In this document: positions 8,283 to 17,238 of the stretch, piece by piece
Layout of the letters: the number at the start of each line of letters is the position of its first letter
Position numbering within the stretch: the stretch's first letter is position 1
Source of the DNA: Streptomyces composti
GTDB taxonomy: Bacteria > Actinomycetota > Actinomycetes > Streptomycetales > Streptomycetaceae
Direction: 5' to 3'
DNA: 64,000 nucleotides
Assembly (NCBI RefSeq): GCF_012034205.1
Contig: NZ_JAATEM010000008.1
Span: 124,001-188,000, forward strand
Translations under genes and position numbers: made by a program
Notes under the pieces: generated by a model
Told to the model about the DNA's origin: nothing
The model's database searches: none
Seen by the model: only the letters and a program-made list of their open reading frames with translations

Positions 8283-9197
8283 ATGCTGACCGAGGTCACC
8301 GCGACCCGCTATGTGGAGCCCCTGCACACCGGCGGCAGCGTGCCCGGCGTGGTCGAGGCCGATGACCTGGGCACCTACGTGGTGAAGTTCACCGGCTCCG
8401 CCCAGGGCCGCAAGGCGCTGGTGGCCGAGGTGATCGTGGGGGAGCTGGCGCGGGCGCTCGGACTGCGCTTCCCGGAGCTGGTGCTGGTGCACTTCGACCC
8501 GGCGATCGCCGGGGAGGAGCCGCACCAGGAGGTGCGGGAGCTGCACGCCGCCAGCGCCGGGGTCAATCTCGGCATGGACTTCCTGCCGGGGGCGCGCGAC
8601 TTCACCCCCGAGGCGGCGGAGCAGTTCACGGTCGACCCGCTGGAGGCCGGGCGGATCGTCTGGCTCGACGCGCTGACCGTGAACGTCGACCGCACCGTGC
8701 ACAGCTCCAACCTGGTGCTGTGGCCGACGCTCGGCGTCGCCCCGCCCCGGCTGTGGCTGATCGATCACGGCGCGGCGCTCGTCTTCCACCACCGCTGGGA
8801 CGGCAGCGACCCGGCCAGGGCGTACGACTTCCGGCATCACGCGCTCGGCCGCTACGGGCCCGATGTGCGGGCCGCCGACGCGGAACTCGCGCCCAGGGTG
8901 ACCGAGGAGCTGCTGTGGTCCATCGCGGCCGAGGTGCCGGACGCCTGGCTGGCCGGCGAGCCGGGGTTCGCCACACCCGACGCGGCCCGGGAGGCGTATG
9001 TCGGACACCTGCACGCGCGGGCGCGGGCGTCCGCCGCGTGGCTGCCGGTCGACTTCCCCTCGGCCGAGGAGATCGCCGCGGAGAACGCGCTCCGTGCGGC
9101 ACGGACGCAGCAGGGCCGCCCGGACTGGCTGAAGCGGGTGCCGGACCTGCACGGCCGTCCGGCGGTGGAACAGGACGGGACGGTGCATCTGCGATGA
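8283..9197 (+). CDS. HipA-like kinase domain protein
   Basis: A 304-residue single-domain HipA-family kinase. Landmarks are GTYVVKFTGSAQGRKALVAE (glycine-loop and nucleotide-binding Lys, about residues 30-50), the catalytic segment IVWLDALTVNVDRTVHSSNL (about 120-140) with Asp and Asn, and the DFG-equivalent LIDHGAALVFHH (about 160). There is no HipB antitoxin or N-terminal HipA subdomain, so it need not be a toxin. ATG 8283 follows GGGAG by 10 bp. Its stop codon overlaps the start of a SelT/W/H-like gene, so the two are co-translated. Confidence 0.82.
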   Translation: MLTEVTATRYVEPLHTGGSVPGVVEADDLGTYVVKFTGSAQGRKALVAEVIVGELARALGLRFPELVLVHFDPAIAGEEPHQEVRELHAASAGVNLGMDFLPGARDFTPEAAEQFTVDPLEAGRIVWLDALTVNVDRTVHSSNLVLWPTLGVAPPRLWLIDHGAALVFHHRWDGSDPARAYDFRHHALGRYGPDVRAADAELAPRVTEELLWSIAAEVPDAWLAGEPGFATPDAAREAYVGHLHARARASAAWLPVDFPSAEEIAAENALRAARTQQGRPDWLKRVPDLHGRPAVEQDGTVHLR

Positions 9198-9472
9198 CGG
9201 CCGGCGACCGCCGTGTGGAGATCGAGTACTGCACCCAGTGCCGCTGGCTGCCCAGGGCGGCCTGGCTGGCGCAGGAGCTGCTGACCACCTTCGAGCAGGA
9301 GCTGACCGAGCTGGCGCTCAGGCCCGGCACCGGAGGCGTGTTCGTGGTCCGGGTCGGGGACGAGGTGGTGTGGGACCGGCGGGAGCAGGGCTTCCCGGAG
9401 CCGACCGCGGTGAAGCGGGCCGTACGCGACCGAGTGGCCCCGGGGAAACCCCTGGGCCACTCGGAGAAGTAA
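9194..9472 (+). CDS. SelT/SelW/SelH-type (Rdx) redox protein
   Basis: A 92-residue thioredoxin-like protein with the N-terminal motif EIEYCTQCRWLPRAAWLAQELL, where CxxC replaces the CxxU of eukaryotic selenoproteins W/T/H. The C-terminal FPEPTAVKRAVRDRVAPGK is also characteristic. It probably catalyses thiol-disulfide exchange, with partner unknown. The ATG overlaps the stop of the HipA-like kinase gene (ATGA). A CGGCCC-TC-GGGCCG inverted repeat (9555-9568) lies between it and the convergent malate synthase. Confidence 0.88.
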   Translation: MTAGDRRVEIEYCTQCRWLPRAAWLAQELLTTFEQELTELALRPGTGGVFVVRVGDEVVWDRREQGFPEPTAVKRAVRDRVAPGKPLGHSEK

Positions 9473-9571
9473 ACCGCGCGGACGGCGCCGGCCACCGGCC
9501 CGTTGCCGGCCCCTCGGCCGCCGCAGGACGTGACCGCCGCCGTCCCCGGGCTGTCGGCCCTCGGGCCGCCG

Positions 9572-11197
<1,626 letters not shown>

Positions 11198-11299
11198 CAG
11201 CTGTCACTTCCTTACGCGTGCAGGCGTGGCACCGGGTGCCAGTCGACCCGGGTACGGCTGGGAACGCCCGGAGACGGGCCGGGCCCTTCTGATCAGTGG

Positions 11300-11340
11300 A
11301 TAGTAGTTTCCTCATGGTGGAAGTTCAATGGTTTGTTGAT
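11300..11340 (-). promoter_or_regulatory. aceB promoter with operator in the spacer
   Basis: Read on the minus strand, a -35 TTGAAC (11328-11323) and a -10 TACTAT (11305-11300) are separated by exactly 17 bp. The spacer is filled by a TTTCC-N7-GGAA palindrome (11307-11322). Overlapping and upstream of the -35 is TTCAAT-N5-GTTGAT (11324-11340). Both motifs recur at the allR-allB divergent promoter. The predicted leader is about 95 nt. Confidence 0.72.
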
Positions 11341-11429
11341 GTCGAGATTCTCTGGGTCGAGTGAAGGTGGCGCTGAGTGCCACGCCGCTCACTCGGGGTG
11401 TGGCTCGTCTCCGGACCGGGCGGGCCGGC

Positions 11430-12044
11430 TCACTCGAGGTGCGCCAGGTCGGCCTCGGTGTCGATGTCGTGGGGGTCGGCCACGTCCCCGCACTCGACCG
11501 GCGTGATCCGCTCCTCGTGCTCCCTCAGATAGGCGCGTGCCCCCCGGTCGCCGGTCGCAGTCGCGGCGACACCCGCCCAGTGCGCGGCGCCGAGCAGAAC
11601 GGGATGTCCGCGGACGCCGTGGTAGGTGGCGGAGGCCAGCGAATCCGCAGTCCGGTACGCGGCGAGCACTCGTGCGACCGCCTGCTCGCCGATGCCGGGC
11701 TGGTCGACCAGCGAGACCAGCGCCGCCCGCGCGCCGGTCCCGGCCAGCGACTCGAGGCCCGCCCGCAGGGAGGTGCCCATGCCCTGCTCCCAGCCGGGGT
11801 TGTCCACCAGCACGCAGCTGGGCAGCGCCGCCCGCTCCCTCACCTCCTGCGCCCGCGCGCCCAGCACCACGTGCACGCGTCCGCAGCCGCCCTCGCGCAG
11901 CACCCGCACCGCGTGCTCCACCAGCGGCCGCCCGCGGTGGGCGAGCAGCGCCTTGGGTCTCCCGCCCAGTCTGCGCCCGCCGCCGGCCGCGAGCAGCAGT
12001 CCCGCGACCGGTGCGCGTCCGCCGTCCGTCCCTCGTGTCGTCAT
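11430..12044 (-). CDS. MobA/MocA-like molybdopterin nucleotidyltransferase
   Basis: A 204-residue GT-A fold nucleotidyltransferase. The start APVAGLLLAAGGGRRLGGRPKALL is the nucleotide-binding loop (LLAAGxGxRxGxxKaLL), followed by LVEHAVRVL, VLVDNPGWEQGMGTSLRAGL and VSLVDQPG with the metal-binding Asp. MocA-type enzymes attach CMP to molybdopterin for xanthine dehydrogenase-type enzymes. The allantoin genes nearby make a purine-oxidation role attractive, but a MobA (GMP) role serving the nitrate reductase at 40 kb is also possible. The start is preceded by GGGAGGAGG. Confidence 0.8.
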   Translation of the reverse strand: MTTRGTDGGRAPVAGLLLAAGGGRRLGGRPKALLAHRGRPLVEHAVRVLREGGCGRVHVVLGARAQEVRERAALPSCVLVDNPGWEQGMGTSLRAGLESLAGTGARAALVSLVDQPGIGEQAVARVLAAYRTADSLASATYHGVRGHPVLLGAAHWAGVAATATGDRGARAYLREHEERITPVECGDVADPHDIDTEADLAHLE

Positions 12045-12220
12045 GCCTCCTCCCTACCCCACGCGCTCCCCGGCCCCGATGTCACGCTGCGGAGCAACTC
12101 GATGACGCAGCGGGCTGGCGCGCGGGGCGCCGGGTGGCGTTTACTGGCGCGCACCGCGACCGGCGGGGTGACGGTGTGCCGGGGGCGGTGAGCGCACAAC
12201 GACGTGCCTGGGGGAGGACT

Positions 12221-12535
12221 GTGTTGCGGAGCGTGGAGCAGAGGCGCGTGGCCGGCGGTCGTGAGGATCCACGGGTGGCGGAGCTGCGCACGGCCGTGTC
12301 CCGGCTGCGGCGCCAACTCGCCGCTCTTCCGGCGGAGTTCCCCGACCGGGGCATCGCGGAGGAGGAACTGGCCGCACTGGACGCCATGGCCCTGAGCGGC
12401 ACCCCCGACGTGCCCCGCCTGCGCCGCTCCCTGCTGCTCGTCGCCGCCGCCATCGGCTCCGTGAGTGCCCTGCGCGGCGCCCTGCGCGAGGTCCGCGAGG
12501 CGGTGGAGCTCTTCGGCCCGTCAGCCCGCAATTGA
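12221..12535 (+). CDS. DUF5955-family small protein
   Basis: A 104-residue protein starting at GTG 12221, with GGGGGAGGA 5 bp upstream. The helical core DPRVAELRTAVSRLRRQLAAL, GIAEEELAALDAM and LRRSLLLVAAAIGSVSALRG matches my recollection of DUF5955, a Streptomyces family of unknown function. No signal peptide or clear membrane helix is present. It stands alone between the MobA-like gene and the IclR regulator. The 176-bp gap upstream shows no recognised site. Confidence 0.7.
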   Translation: MLRSVEQRRVAGGREDPRVAELRTAVSRLRRQLAALPAEFPDRGIAEEELAALDAMALSGTPDVPRLRRSLLLVAAAIGSVSALRGALREVREAVELFGPSARN

Positions 12536-12608
12536 CGAACGCCTGTACGGACCCCTCCCTGGCGGGTGAAGCGGGGCGGGCGCCGCTCACGCGGGGTGAC
12601 GGCCCCCC

Positions 12609-13415
12609 TCAGGTGGCCTGGGCGCCGCCGCTCGTGAGGACCTCGGAGAGTTCCGAGGCCACCTGCCGCAGGGCCGGGACGAACTTCTCCGTGGCCGACT
12701 CGGTGACGCGGCCCGCCGGGCCGGAGATGGAGATGGCCGCGGGCGTGGGGGAGTCAGGGACCTGGACGGCCAGGCAGCGGACGCCGACCTCCTGCTCGTT
12801 GTCGTCGACCGCGTAGCCCTGGCGCCGTACCTCCTCCAGGGCTGCGAGGAAGTCCTCCGGCGTGGTGATGGTCCTGTCCGTCGCCGCGGGCATGCCGGTG
12901 CGGGCGAGCAGGGCCCGTACCTCCTCCGGGGGGAAGGAGGCCAGCAGCGCCTTGCCGACGCCGGTGGAGTGCGGCAGCACGCGCCGGCCGACCTCGGTGA
13001 ACATCCGCATCGAGTGCTTCGACGGCACCTGCGCCACGTACACCACCTCGTCCCCGTCGAGCAGCGCCATGTTCGCCGTCTCGCCGGTCTCCTCGACCAG
13101 GCGGGCCAGGTAGGGGCGGGCCCAGGTGCCGAGCAGCCGGGAGGCCGACTCGCCGAGCCGGATCAGCCGCGGCCCCAGCGCATAGCGGCGGTTGGGCTGC
13201 TGCCGGACGTAGCCGCAGGCCACCAGGGTGCGCATCAGGCGGTGAATGGTCGGCAGCGGCAGTCCGCTGCTCGCGGACAGCTCGCTCAGGCCGACCTCCC
13301 CGCCCGCGTCCGCCATCCGTTCGAGCAGATCGAAGGCGCGCTCGAGGGACTGCACGCCACCGCCGGCGGCGGTGGTCCGGGCGGAGTCGGTGGTGCTGGC
13401 GCTGGACGTCGGCAC
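12609..13415 (-). CDS. allR: IclR-family regulator, AllR-like
   Basis: A 268-residue IclR regulator. The N-terminal winged helix is VQSLERAFDLLERMADAGGEVGLSELSASSGLPLPTIHRLMRTL in outline, and the C-terminal effector domain runs from TNMAL-like ETANMALLDGDEVVYV through HSTGVGKALLA to AISISGPAGRV. It is divergent from allantoinase, and in Streptomyces such regulators (AllR) repress allantoin and glyoxylate genes in response to allantoate or glyoxylate-type effectors (family knowledge). GTG 13415 follows AAAGGAA. A TTTCC-N7-GGAAA palindrome exactly fills the spacer of its own promoter, indicating autoregulation. Confidence 0.85.
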   Translation of the reverse strand: MPTSSASTTDSARTTAAGGGVQSLERAFDLLERMADAGGEVGLSELSASSGLPLPTIHRLMRTLVACGYVRQQPNRRYALGPRLIRLGESASRLLGTWARPYLARLVEETGETANMALLDGDEVVYVAQVPSKHSMRMFTEVGRRVLPHSTGVGKALLASFPPEEVRALLARTGMPAATDRTITTPEDFLAALEEVRRQGYAVDDNEQEVGVRCLAVQVPDSPTPAAISISGPAGRVTESATEKFVPALRQVASELSEVLTSGGAQAT

Positions 13416-13509
13416 GTCGCGTTCCTTTCGGGACGGGCAGGAAGGGGCCAAAGCCTACCCGGCGGCAGGTTGACTGCCCGTCGGTGCGTCACTACGTTCT
13501 GTGTGACGG

Positions 13510-13538
13510 AATTCTATTTCCGTGTCGTGGAAATGTCT
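13510..13538 (-). promoter_or_regulatory. allR promoter with spacer-embedded operator
   Basis: On the minus strand, -35 TAGACA (13538-13533) and -10 TAGAAT (13515-13510) are 17 bp apart, and the spacer is exactly the palindrome TTTCCGTGTCGTGGAAA (13516-13532). This is the same architecture as at aceB. The predicted start of transcription is near 13503, giving a leader of about 90 nt. Confidence 0.72.
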
Positions 13539-13577
13539 AGGACGGCCGCCGAAGGGTCCCGAAGGGGAAGTGTGCCC

Positions 13578-13625
13578 TTGACGGGGCTGGAACGGGAGTG
13601 AAGACTCCTTCAACAGAACGTTGAA
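13578..13625 (+). promoter_or_regulatory. allB promoter and operator
   Basis: TTGACG (13578-13583) and AAGACT (13601-13606) are 17 bp apart. The palindrome TTCAACAGAACGTTGAA (13609-13625) covers the predicted start of transcription, a typical repressor position. A close variant, TTCAAT-N5-GTTGAT, overlaps the aceB -35. Confidence 0.62.
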
Positions 13626-13715
13626 TTTCGCTAGGCGGAAACCGCCGGAGGGGCAGCCGCCGGGGCAGGCGGGAACCCGTTCGGATGCCGCCGCGAACAG
13701 GTCAGGAGGGTCCGG

Positions 13716-15056
13716 GTGTCCGACGCCGAACTGGTGCTGCGCTCGACACGTGTCATCACTCCCGAGGGGACGCGCCCCGCGACCGTCACGGTCGCCGGCG
13801 GCACGATCACCGCCGTCGGCCCGCACGACGCCCCCGTGGCGTCCGGTGCCCGCCTGGAGGACCTCGGCGACGACGTCCTGCTGCCCGGCCTGGTGGACAC
13901 CCATGTGCACGTCAACGACCCCGGCCGCACCGAATGGGAGGGCTTCTGGACCGCCACCCGCGCCGCGGCGGCCGGCGGCATCACCACGATCGTCGACATG
14001 CCCCTCAACTCGCTCCCGCCCACCACGACCGTCGGCCATCTGCGCGTCAAGCAGGAGACCGCCGCCGACAAGGCGCACGTCGACGTCGGCTTCTGGGGCG
14101 GGGCACTGCCCGGCAACGTCAAGGACCTGCGCCCGCTGCACGAGGCCGGCGTCTTCGGCTTCAAGGCCTTCCTGTCACCGTCCGGCGTCGAGGAGTTCCC
14201 GCACCTCGACCAGGAGCAGCTCGCCCGCTCCCTCGCCGAGATCGCCGCCTTCGACGGGCTGCTGATCGTGCACGCCGAGGACCCGCACCATCTCGCCGCC
14301 GCCCCGCAGCAGGGCGGGCCCAGGTACGCCGACTTCCTCGCCTCCCGCCCGCGCGACGCCGAGGACACCGCCATAGCCCACCTGGTGGCCCAGGCGAAGC
14401 GGTTCGGCGCCCGGGTGCACATCCTGCACCTGTCCTCCGCCGACGCGCTGCCGCTGATCGCCGAAGCGAGGGCCGAGGGTGTCCGCGTCACCGTGGAGAC
14501 CTGCCCCCACTACCTGACCCTCACCGCGGAGGAGGTCCCGGACGGGGCCAGCGAGTTCAAGTGCTGCCCGCCCATCCGCGAGGCCGCCAACCAGGACCTG
14601 CTGTGGCGGGCGCTGGCCGACGGCACCATCGACTGCGTGGTCACCGACCACTCCCCGTCCACCGCCGACCTCAAGACCGACGACTTCGCCACCGCCTGGG
14701 GCGGCATCTCCGGCCTCCAGCTCAGCCTCTCCGCCGTCTGGACCGAGGCCCGCAGGCGGGGCCACACCCTCGAGGACGTGGTGCGCTGGATGTCCGAGCG
14801 CACCGCGCGCCTGGCCGGCCTCGACGACCGCAAGGGCGCCATCGCGCCCGGCCGGGACGCCGACTTCGCCGTCCTCGCGCCCGACGAGACCTTCACCGTC
14901 GACCCGGCCGCCCTTCAGCACCGCAACCGGGTGACCGCCTACGCGGGCAGGACCCTGTACGGCGTCGTCAGGTCCACCTGGCTGCGCGGCCGGCGCATCG
15001 TCGCCGACGGCGAGTTCACCGCACCGCAGGGCCGGCTGCTCACCCGCATCCGCTGA
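13716..15056 (+). CDS. allB: Allantoinase
   Basis: A 446-residue cyclic amidohydrolase that opens allantoin to allantoate. Metal-site motifs are [17 protein letters not shown] (HxH, about residue 60), the carboxylated-Lys strand [10 protein letters not shown] (about 150), HAEDPHH (about 185), HILHLSS (about 240) and VTDHSPST (about 310). The chain matches the allantoinase branch rather than dihydropyrimidinase. GTG 13716 follows CAGGAGGG. It heads an allB-alc operon with 36 bp between the genes and is probably repressed by the divergent IclR regulator. Confidence 0.95.
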   Translation: MSDAELVLRSTRVITPEGTRPATVTVAGGTITAVGPHDAPVASGARLEDLGDDVLLPGLVDTHVHVNDPGRTEWEGFWTATRAAAAGGITTIVDMPLNSLPPTTTVGHLRVKQETAADKAHVDVGFWGGALPGNVKDLRPLHEAGVFGFKAFLSPSGVEEFPHLDQEQLARSLAEIAAFDGLLIVHAEDPHHLAAAPQQGGPRYADFLASRPRDAEDTAIAHLVAQAKRFGARVHILHLSSADALPLIAEARAEGVRVTVETCPHYLTLTAEEVPDGASEFKCCPPIREAANQDLLWRALADGTIDCVVTDHSPSTADLKTDDFATAWGGISGLQLSLSAVWTEARRRGHTLEDVVRWMSERTARLAGLDDRKGAIAPGRDADFAVLAPDETFTVDPAALQHRNRVTAYAGRTLYGVVRSTWLRGRRIVADGEFTAPQGRLLTRIR

Positions 15057-15092
15057 CGACGCCCAGACGACGAAAGGCAGGAACACACCACC

Positions 15093-16208
15093 GTGACGGC
15101 GATCGAGACCTTCACCGGCGACGCCAGCCCCTACCAGGGCGGCGACCCCTACGCGGACTACCGCACCGCAGACTTCCCCTTCACCCACTACGCCGATCTC
15201 GCCGACCGCCGCCTCGGCGCCGGTGTCGTCGCCGCCAACGACGAGTTCTTCGCCCAGCGGGAGAACCTCCTGCTGCCCGAGCGCGCCGAGTTCGACCCCG
15301 AGCACTTCGGCCACAAGGGCAAGGTCATGGACGGCTGGGAGACCCGCCGCAGGCGCGGCCGCTCCGCTGACCACCCCTGGCCGGACGAGGACGACCACGA
15401 CTGGGCCCTGATCCGGCTCGGCGCCCCCGGCGTGGTCCGCGGGATCGTCGTGGACACCGCCCACTTCCGCGGCAACTACCCGCAGGCCGTGTCCGTCGAG
15501 GGCACCAGCGTGCCCGGTTCCCCGTCACCCGAGGAACTCCTCGGCGACGACATCAAGTGGACCACCCTCGTCCCGCGCACCCCGGTCGGCGGCCACGCGG
15601 CCAACGGCTTCGCCGTCTCCGTCGAGCAGCGCTTCACCCACCTGCGCCTCAAGCAGCACCCCGACGGCGGCATCGCCCGCCTGCGCGTCCACGGCGAGGT
15701 CGTCCCGGACCCGGCCTGGCTCCAGGCCCTCGGCACCTTCGACGTGGTCGCCCTGGAGAACGGCGGCCAGGTCGAGGACGCCTCGAACCTCTTCTACTCA
15801 CCGGCCACCAACACCATCCAGCCGGGCCGCTCCCGCAAGATGGACGACGGCTGGGAGACGCGCCGGCGCCGCGACCGGGGCAACGACTGGATCCGGTACC
15901 GGCTGGTCGAGCAGTCCCGGATCCGTGCCGTCGAGATCGACACCGCCTGTCTGAAGGGCAACAGCGCCGGCTGGGCGTCGGTGGCCGTCAGGGACGGCGA
16001 GGACGGCGAGTGGACCGAGGTCCTGCCGCGCACCCGGCTCCAGCCCGACACCAACCACCGCTTCGTGCTGCCCGAGCCGGTCACCGGCACCCACGCGCGG
16101 CTGGACATCTACCCCGACGGGGGCATCTCCCGGCTGCGCCTGCACGGCTCGCTCACCGAGACCGGAGCGGGGCGGCTGACGGCTCGTCACCAGGAGCTCG
16201 GCGGCTGA
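15093..16208 (+). CDS. alc: Allantoicase
   Basis: A 371-residue allantoicase that cleaves allantoate to ureidoglycolate and urea. It is built of two homologous jelly-roll halves: VMDGWETRRRRG with DTAHFRGNYP in the first and MDDGWETRRRRD with DTACLKGNSAG in the second. Each half ends with a PDGGIxRLRLHG signature. The GTG start follows AAAGGCAGGA. Ureidoglycolate is later split to glyoxylate and urea, linking this operon to malate synthase. A ureidoglycolate lyase is not visible in the window. Confidence 0.95.
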   Translation: MTAIETFTGDASPYQGGDPYADYRTADFPFTHYADLADRRLGAGVVAANDEFFAQRENLLLPERAEFDPEHFGHKGKVMDGWETRRRRGRSADHPWPDEDDHDWALIRLGAPGVVRGIVVDTAHFRGNYPQAVSVEGTSVPGSPSPEELLGDDIKWTTLVPRTPVGGHAANGFAVSVEQRFTHLRLKQHPDGGIARLRVHGEVVPDPAWLQALGTFDVVALENGGQVEDASNLFYSPATNTIQPGRSRKMDDGWETRRRRDRGNDWIRYRLVEQSRIRAVEIDTACLKGNSAGWASVAVRDGEDGEWTEVLPRTRLQPDTNHRFVLPEPVTGTHARLDIYPDGGISRLRLHGSLTETGAGRLTARHQELGG

Positions 16209-16232
16209 ACGCCGAGTCGTTCCAGCAGAAGT

Positions 16233-16278
16233 GACCGACCTTCACGGGTCATCGCACTGACCGACCCCTCACGGGTCC
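16233..16278 (+). repeat. Tandem hairpin-like repeat after allantoicase
   Basis: Two near-identical units, TGACCGACCTTCACGGGTC (16233-16251) and TGACCGACCCCTCACGGGTC (16259-16278), follow the alc stop. Each can form a small GACC/GGTC hairpin. They may serve as a weak terminator between alc and the convergent gntR gene. Confidence 0.4.
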
Positions 16279-16339
16279 TCGGGCGGCCGACCCGCACCAC
16301 TGACCGGTTGTGTACCGGTGTCATGGTGCGGGCGGCCGC

Positions 16340-17014
16340 CTACCCTTCTGCCCCCACCGCGGTGAACACCTGCTGCAGCGAGTGGCAGGCGCCGTCGAGA
16401 TGGGCCCGCATCCGGGCGATCGCCTCTTCGGCGTCGCCGGCCTGGAGCGCCTTCAGGATCCGGCCGTGCTCGCCGACGATGCGTTCGCGTCCCAGGGTGT
16501 GGCGGGTCTGCACCATGCAGAGATGTATCTCGCCCTTGATGCCCCGGTACAGCCGGCTGAGCCGGGGGCTGCCGACGGCGTCGATCAGGCACTGGTGGAA
16601 ACGCAGATCCGGTTCGACGAAGGCGTGGTGCGGCGCGTCCTCCTCCAGCCGGTCCAGGTCCTCGAGCGCGCGCTCGGCGGCGGCCACGGGCACGGTGCCG
16701 CGCTCCAGCAGAACCCGCACCACCTCGGTCTCCAGCGGAGTGCGGACCAGGAAGAGATCCTCGACGTCCGCACGCGTCAGACGCGGCACATAGGCCGCCT
16801 TGTTGGCCTCGCGGTGCAGCAGCCCCTCGTACACCAGGGCGGTGATGGCGCTGCGGGCCGTGGGGCGGGAGACGCCGTACTCATTCGCGATCTCGGTCTC
16901 GGCGAGCGTCGTACCGGGCGGGATCTGCCCGTCGAGCACCCGGTCGCGCAGGGATGCGGCGAGAGCCTCGACGACCGAGACGGTGGACAGCCTGAGAGCG
17001 GCGTCCTGGGCCAT
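16340..17014 (-). CDS. GntR/FCD-family regulator (LldR-like)
   Basis: A 224-residue FadR-subfamily regulator. The winged helix has VVEALAASLRDRVLDGQIPPGTTL and YGVSRPTARSAITALVYEGLL. The FCD effector domain shows DLFLVRTPLETEVV, the metal-binding DLRFHQCLIDAVGSPRL and GEHGRILKALQAGDAEEA with His ligands. ATG 17014 is favoured because GGAGG lies 5 bp upstream. It is divergent from lldP-glcD-glcF. Copies of TNGTNNNACNA, the Corynebacterium LldR operator pattern, lie in the shared gap, so lactate- or glycolate-responsive repression is a reasonable inference. Confidence 0.85.
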   Translation of the reverse strand: MAQDAALRLSTVSVVEALAASLRDRVLDGQIPPGTTLAETEIANEYGVSRPTARSAITALVYEGLLHREANKAAYVPRLTRADVEDLFLVRTPLETEVVRVLLERGTVPVAAAERALEDLDRLEEDAPHHAFVEPDLRFHQCLIDAVGSPRLSRLYRGIKGEIHLCMVQTRHTLGRERIVGEHGRILKALQAGDAEEAIARMRAHLDGACHSLQQVFTAVGAEG

Positions 17015-17054
17015 GAACACCTCCGTGAAGGGACGGCCTCATTCTCCCATATGT

Positions 17055-17067
17055 CAGGTCAGACCTG
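17055..17067. promoter_or_regulatory. GntR-type palindrome near gntR
   Basis: CAGGTCAGACCTG is a perfect 13-bp palindrome centred 47 bp upstream of the gntR start. Its core GGTCAGACC resembles FadR/GntR operators (NGGTNNNACCN). It is probably the autoregulatory site of the FCD regulator. Confidence 0.5.
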
Positions 17068-17176
17068 TTGACGGACAGGAGTCATTGTCCGACAATCGCC
17101 GCCTTTCGTCTCGATCTGCGCCCCGGGGACACGTCTTGCCGGATCCATTGACAGACATGATCCATTGTCTAACAAT
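17068..17176 (+). promoter_or_regulatory. Two tandem lldP promoter-operator copies, 80 bp apart
   Basis: Copy A has -35 TTGACG (17068-17073), a 17-bp spacer and GACAAT (17091-17096), with operator TTGTCCGACAA at 17085-17095. Copy B has TTGACA (17148-17153), a 17-bp spacer and AACAAT (17171-17176), with operator TTGTCTAACAA at 17165-17175. The two blocks align over about 37 bp and are exactly 80 bp apart. Both operators fit TNGTNNNACNA and overlap the -10, as expected for repression. Confidence 0.7.
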
Positions 17177-17238
17177 CGACGCGCCCTGAAGGGTGACGGG
17201 GGCCACATGCAGCCCATCGAGAGAGGCAAGGTTCTGCC

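Noticed and set aside
8283..9197. HipBA toxin-antitoxin module
   Set aside because: No HipB-like HTH gene is upstream and the kinase lacks the HipA N-terminal subdomain.
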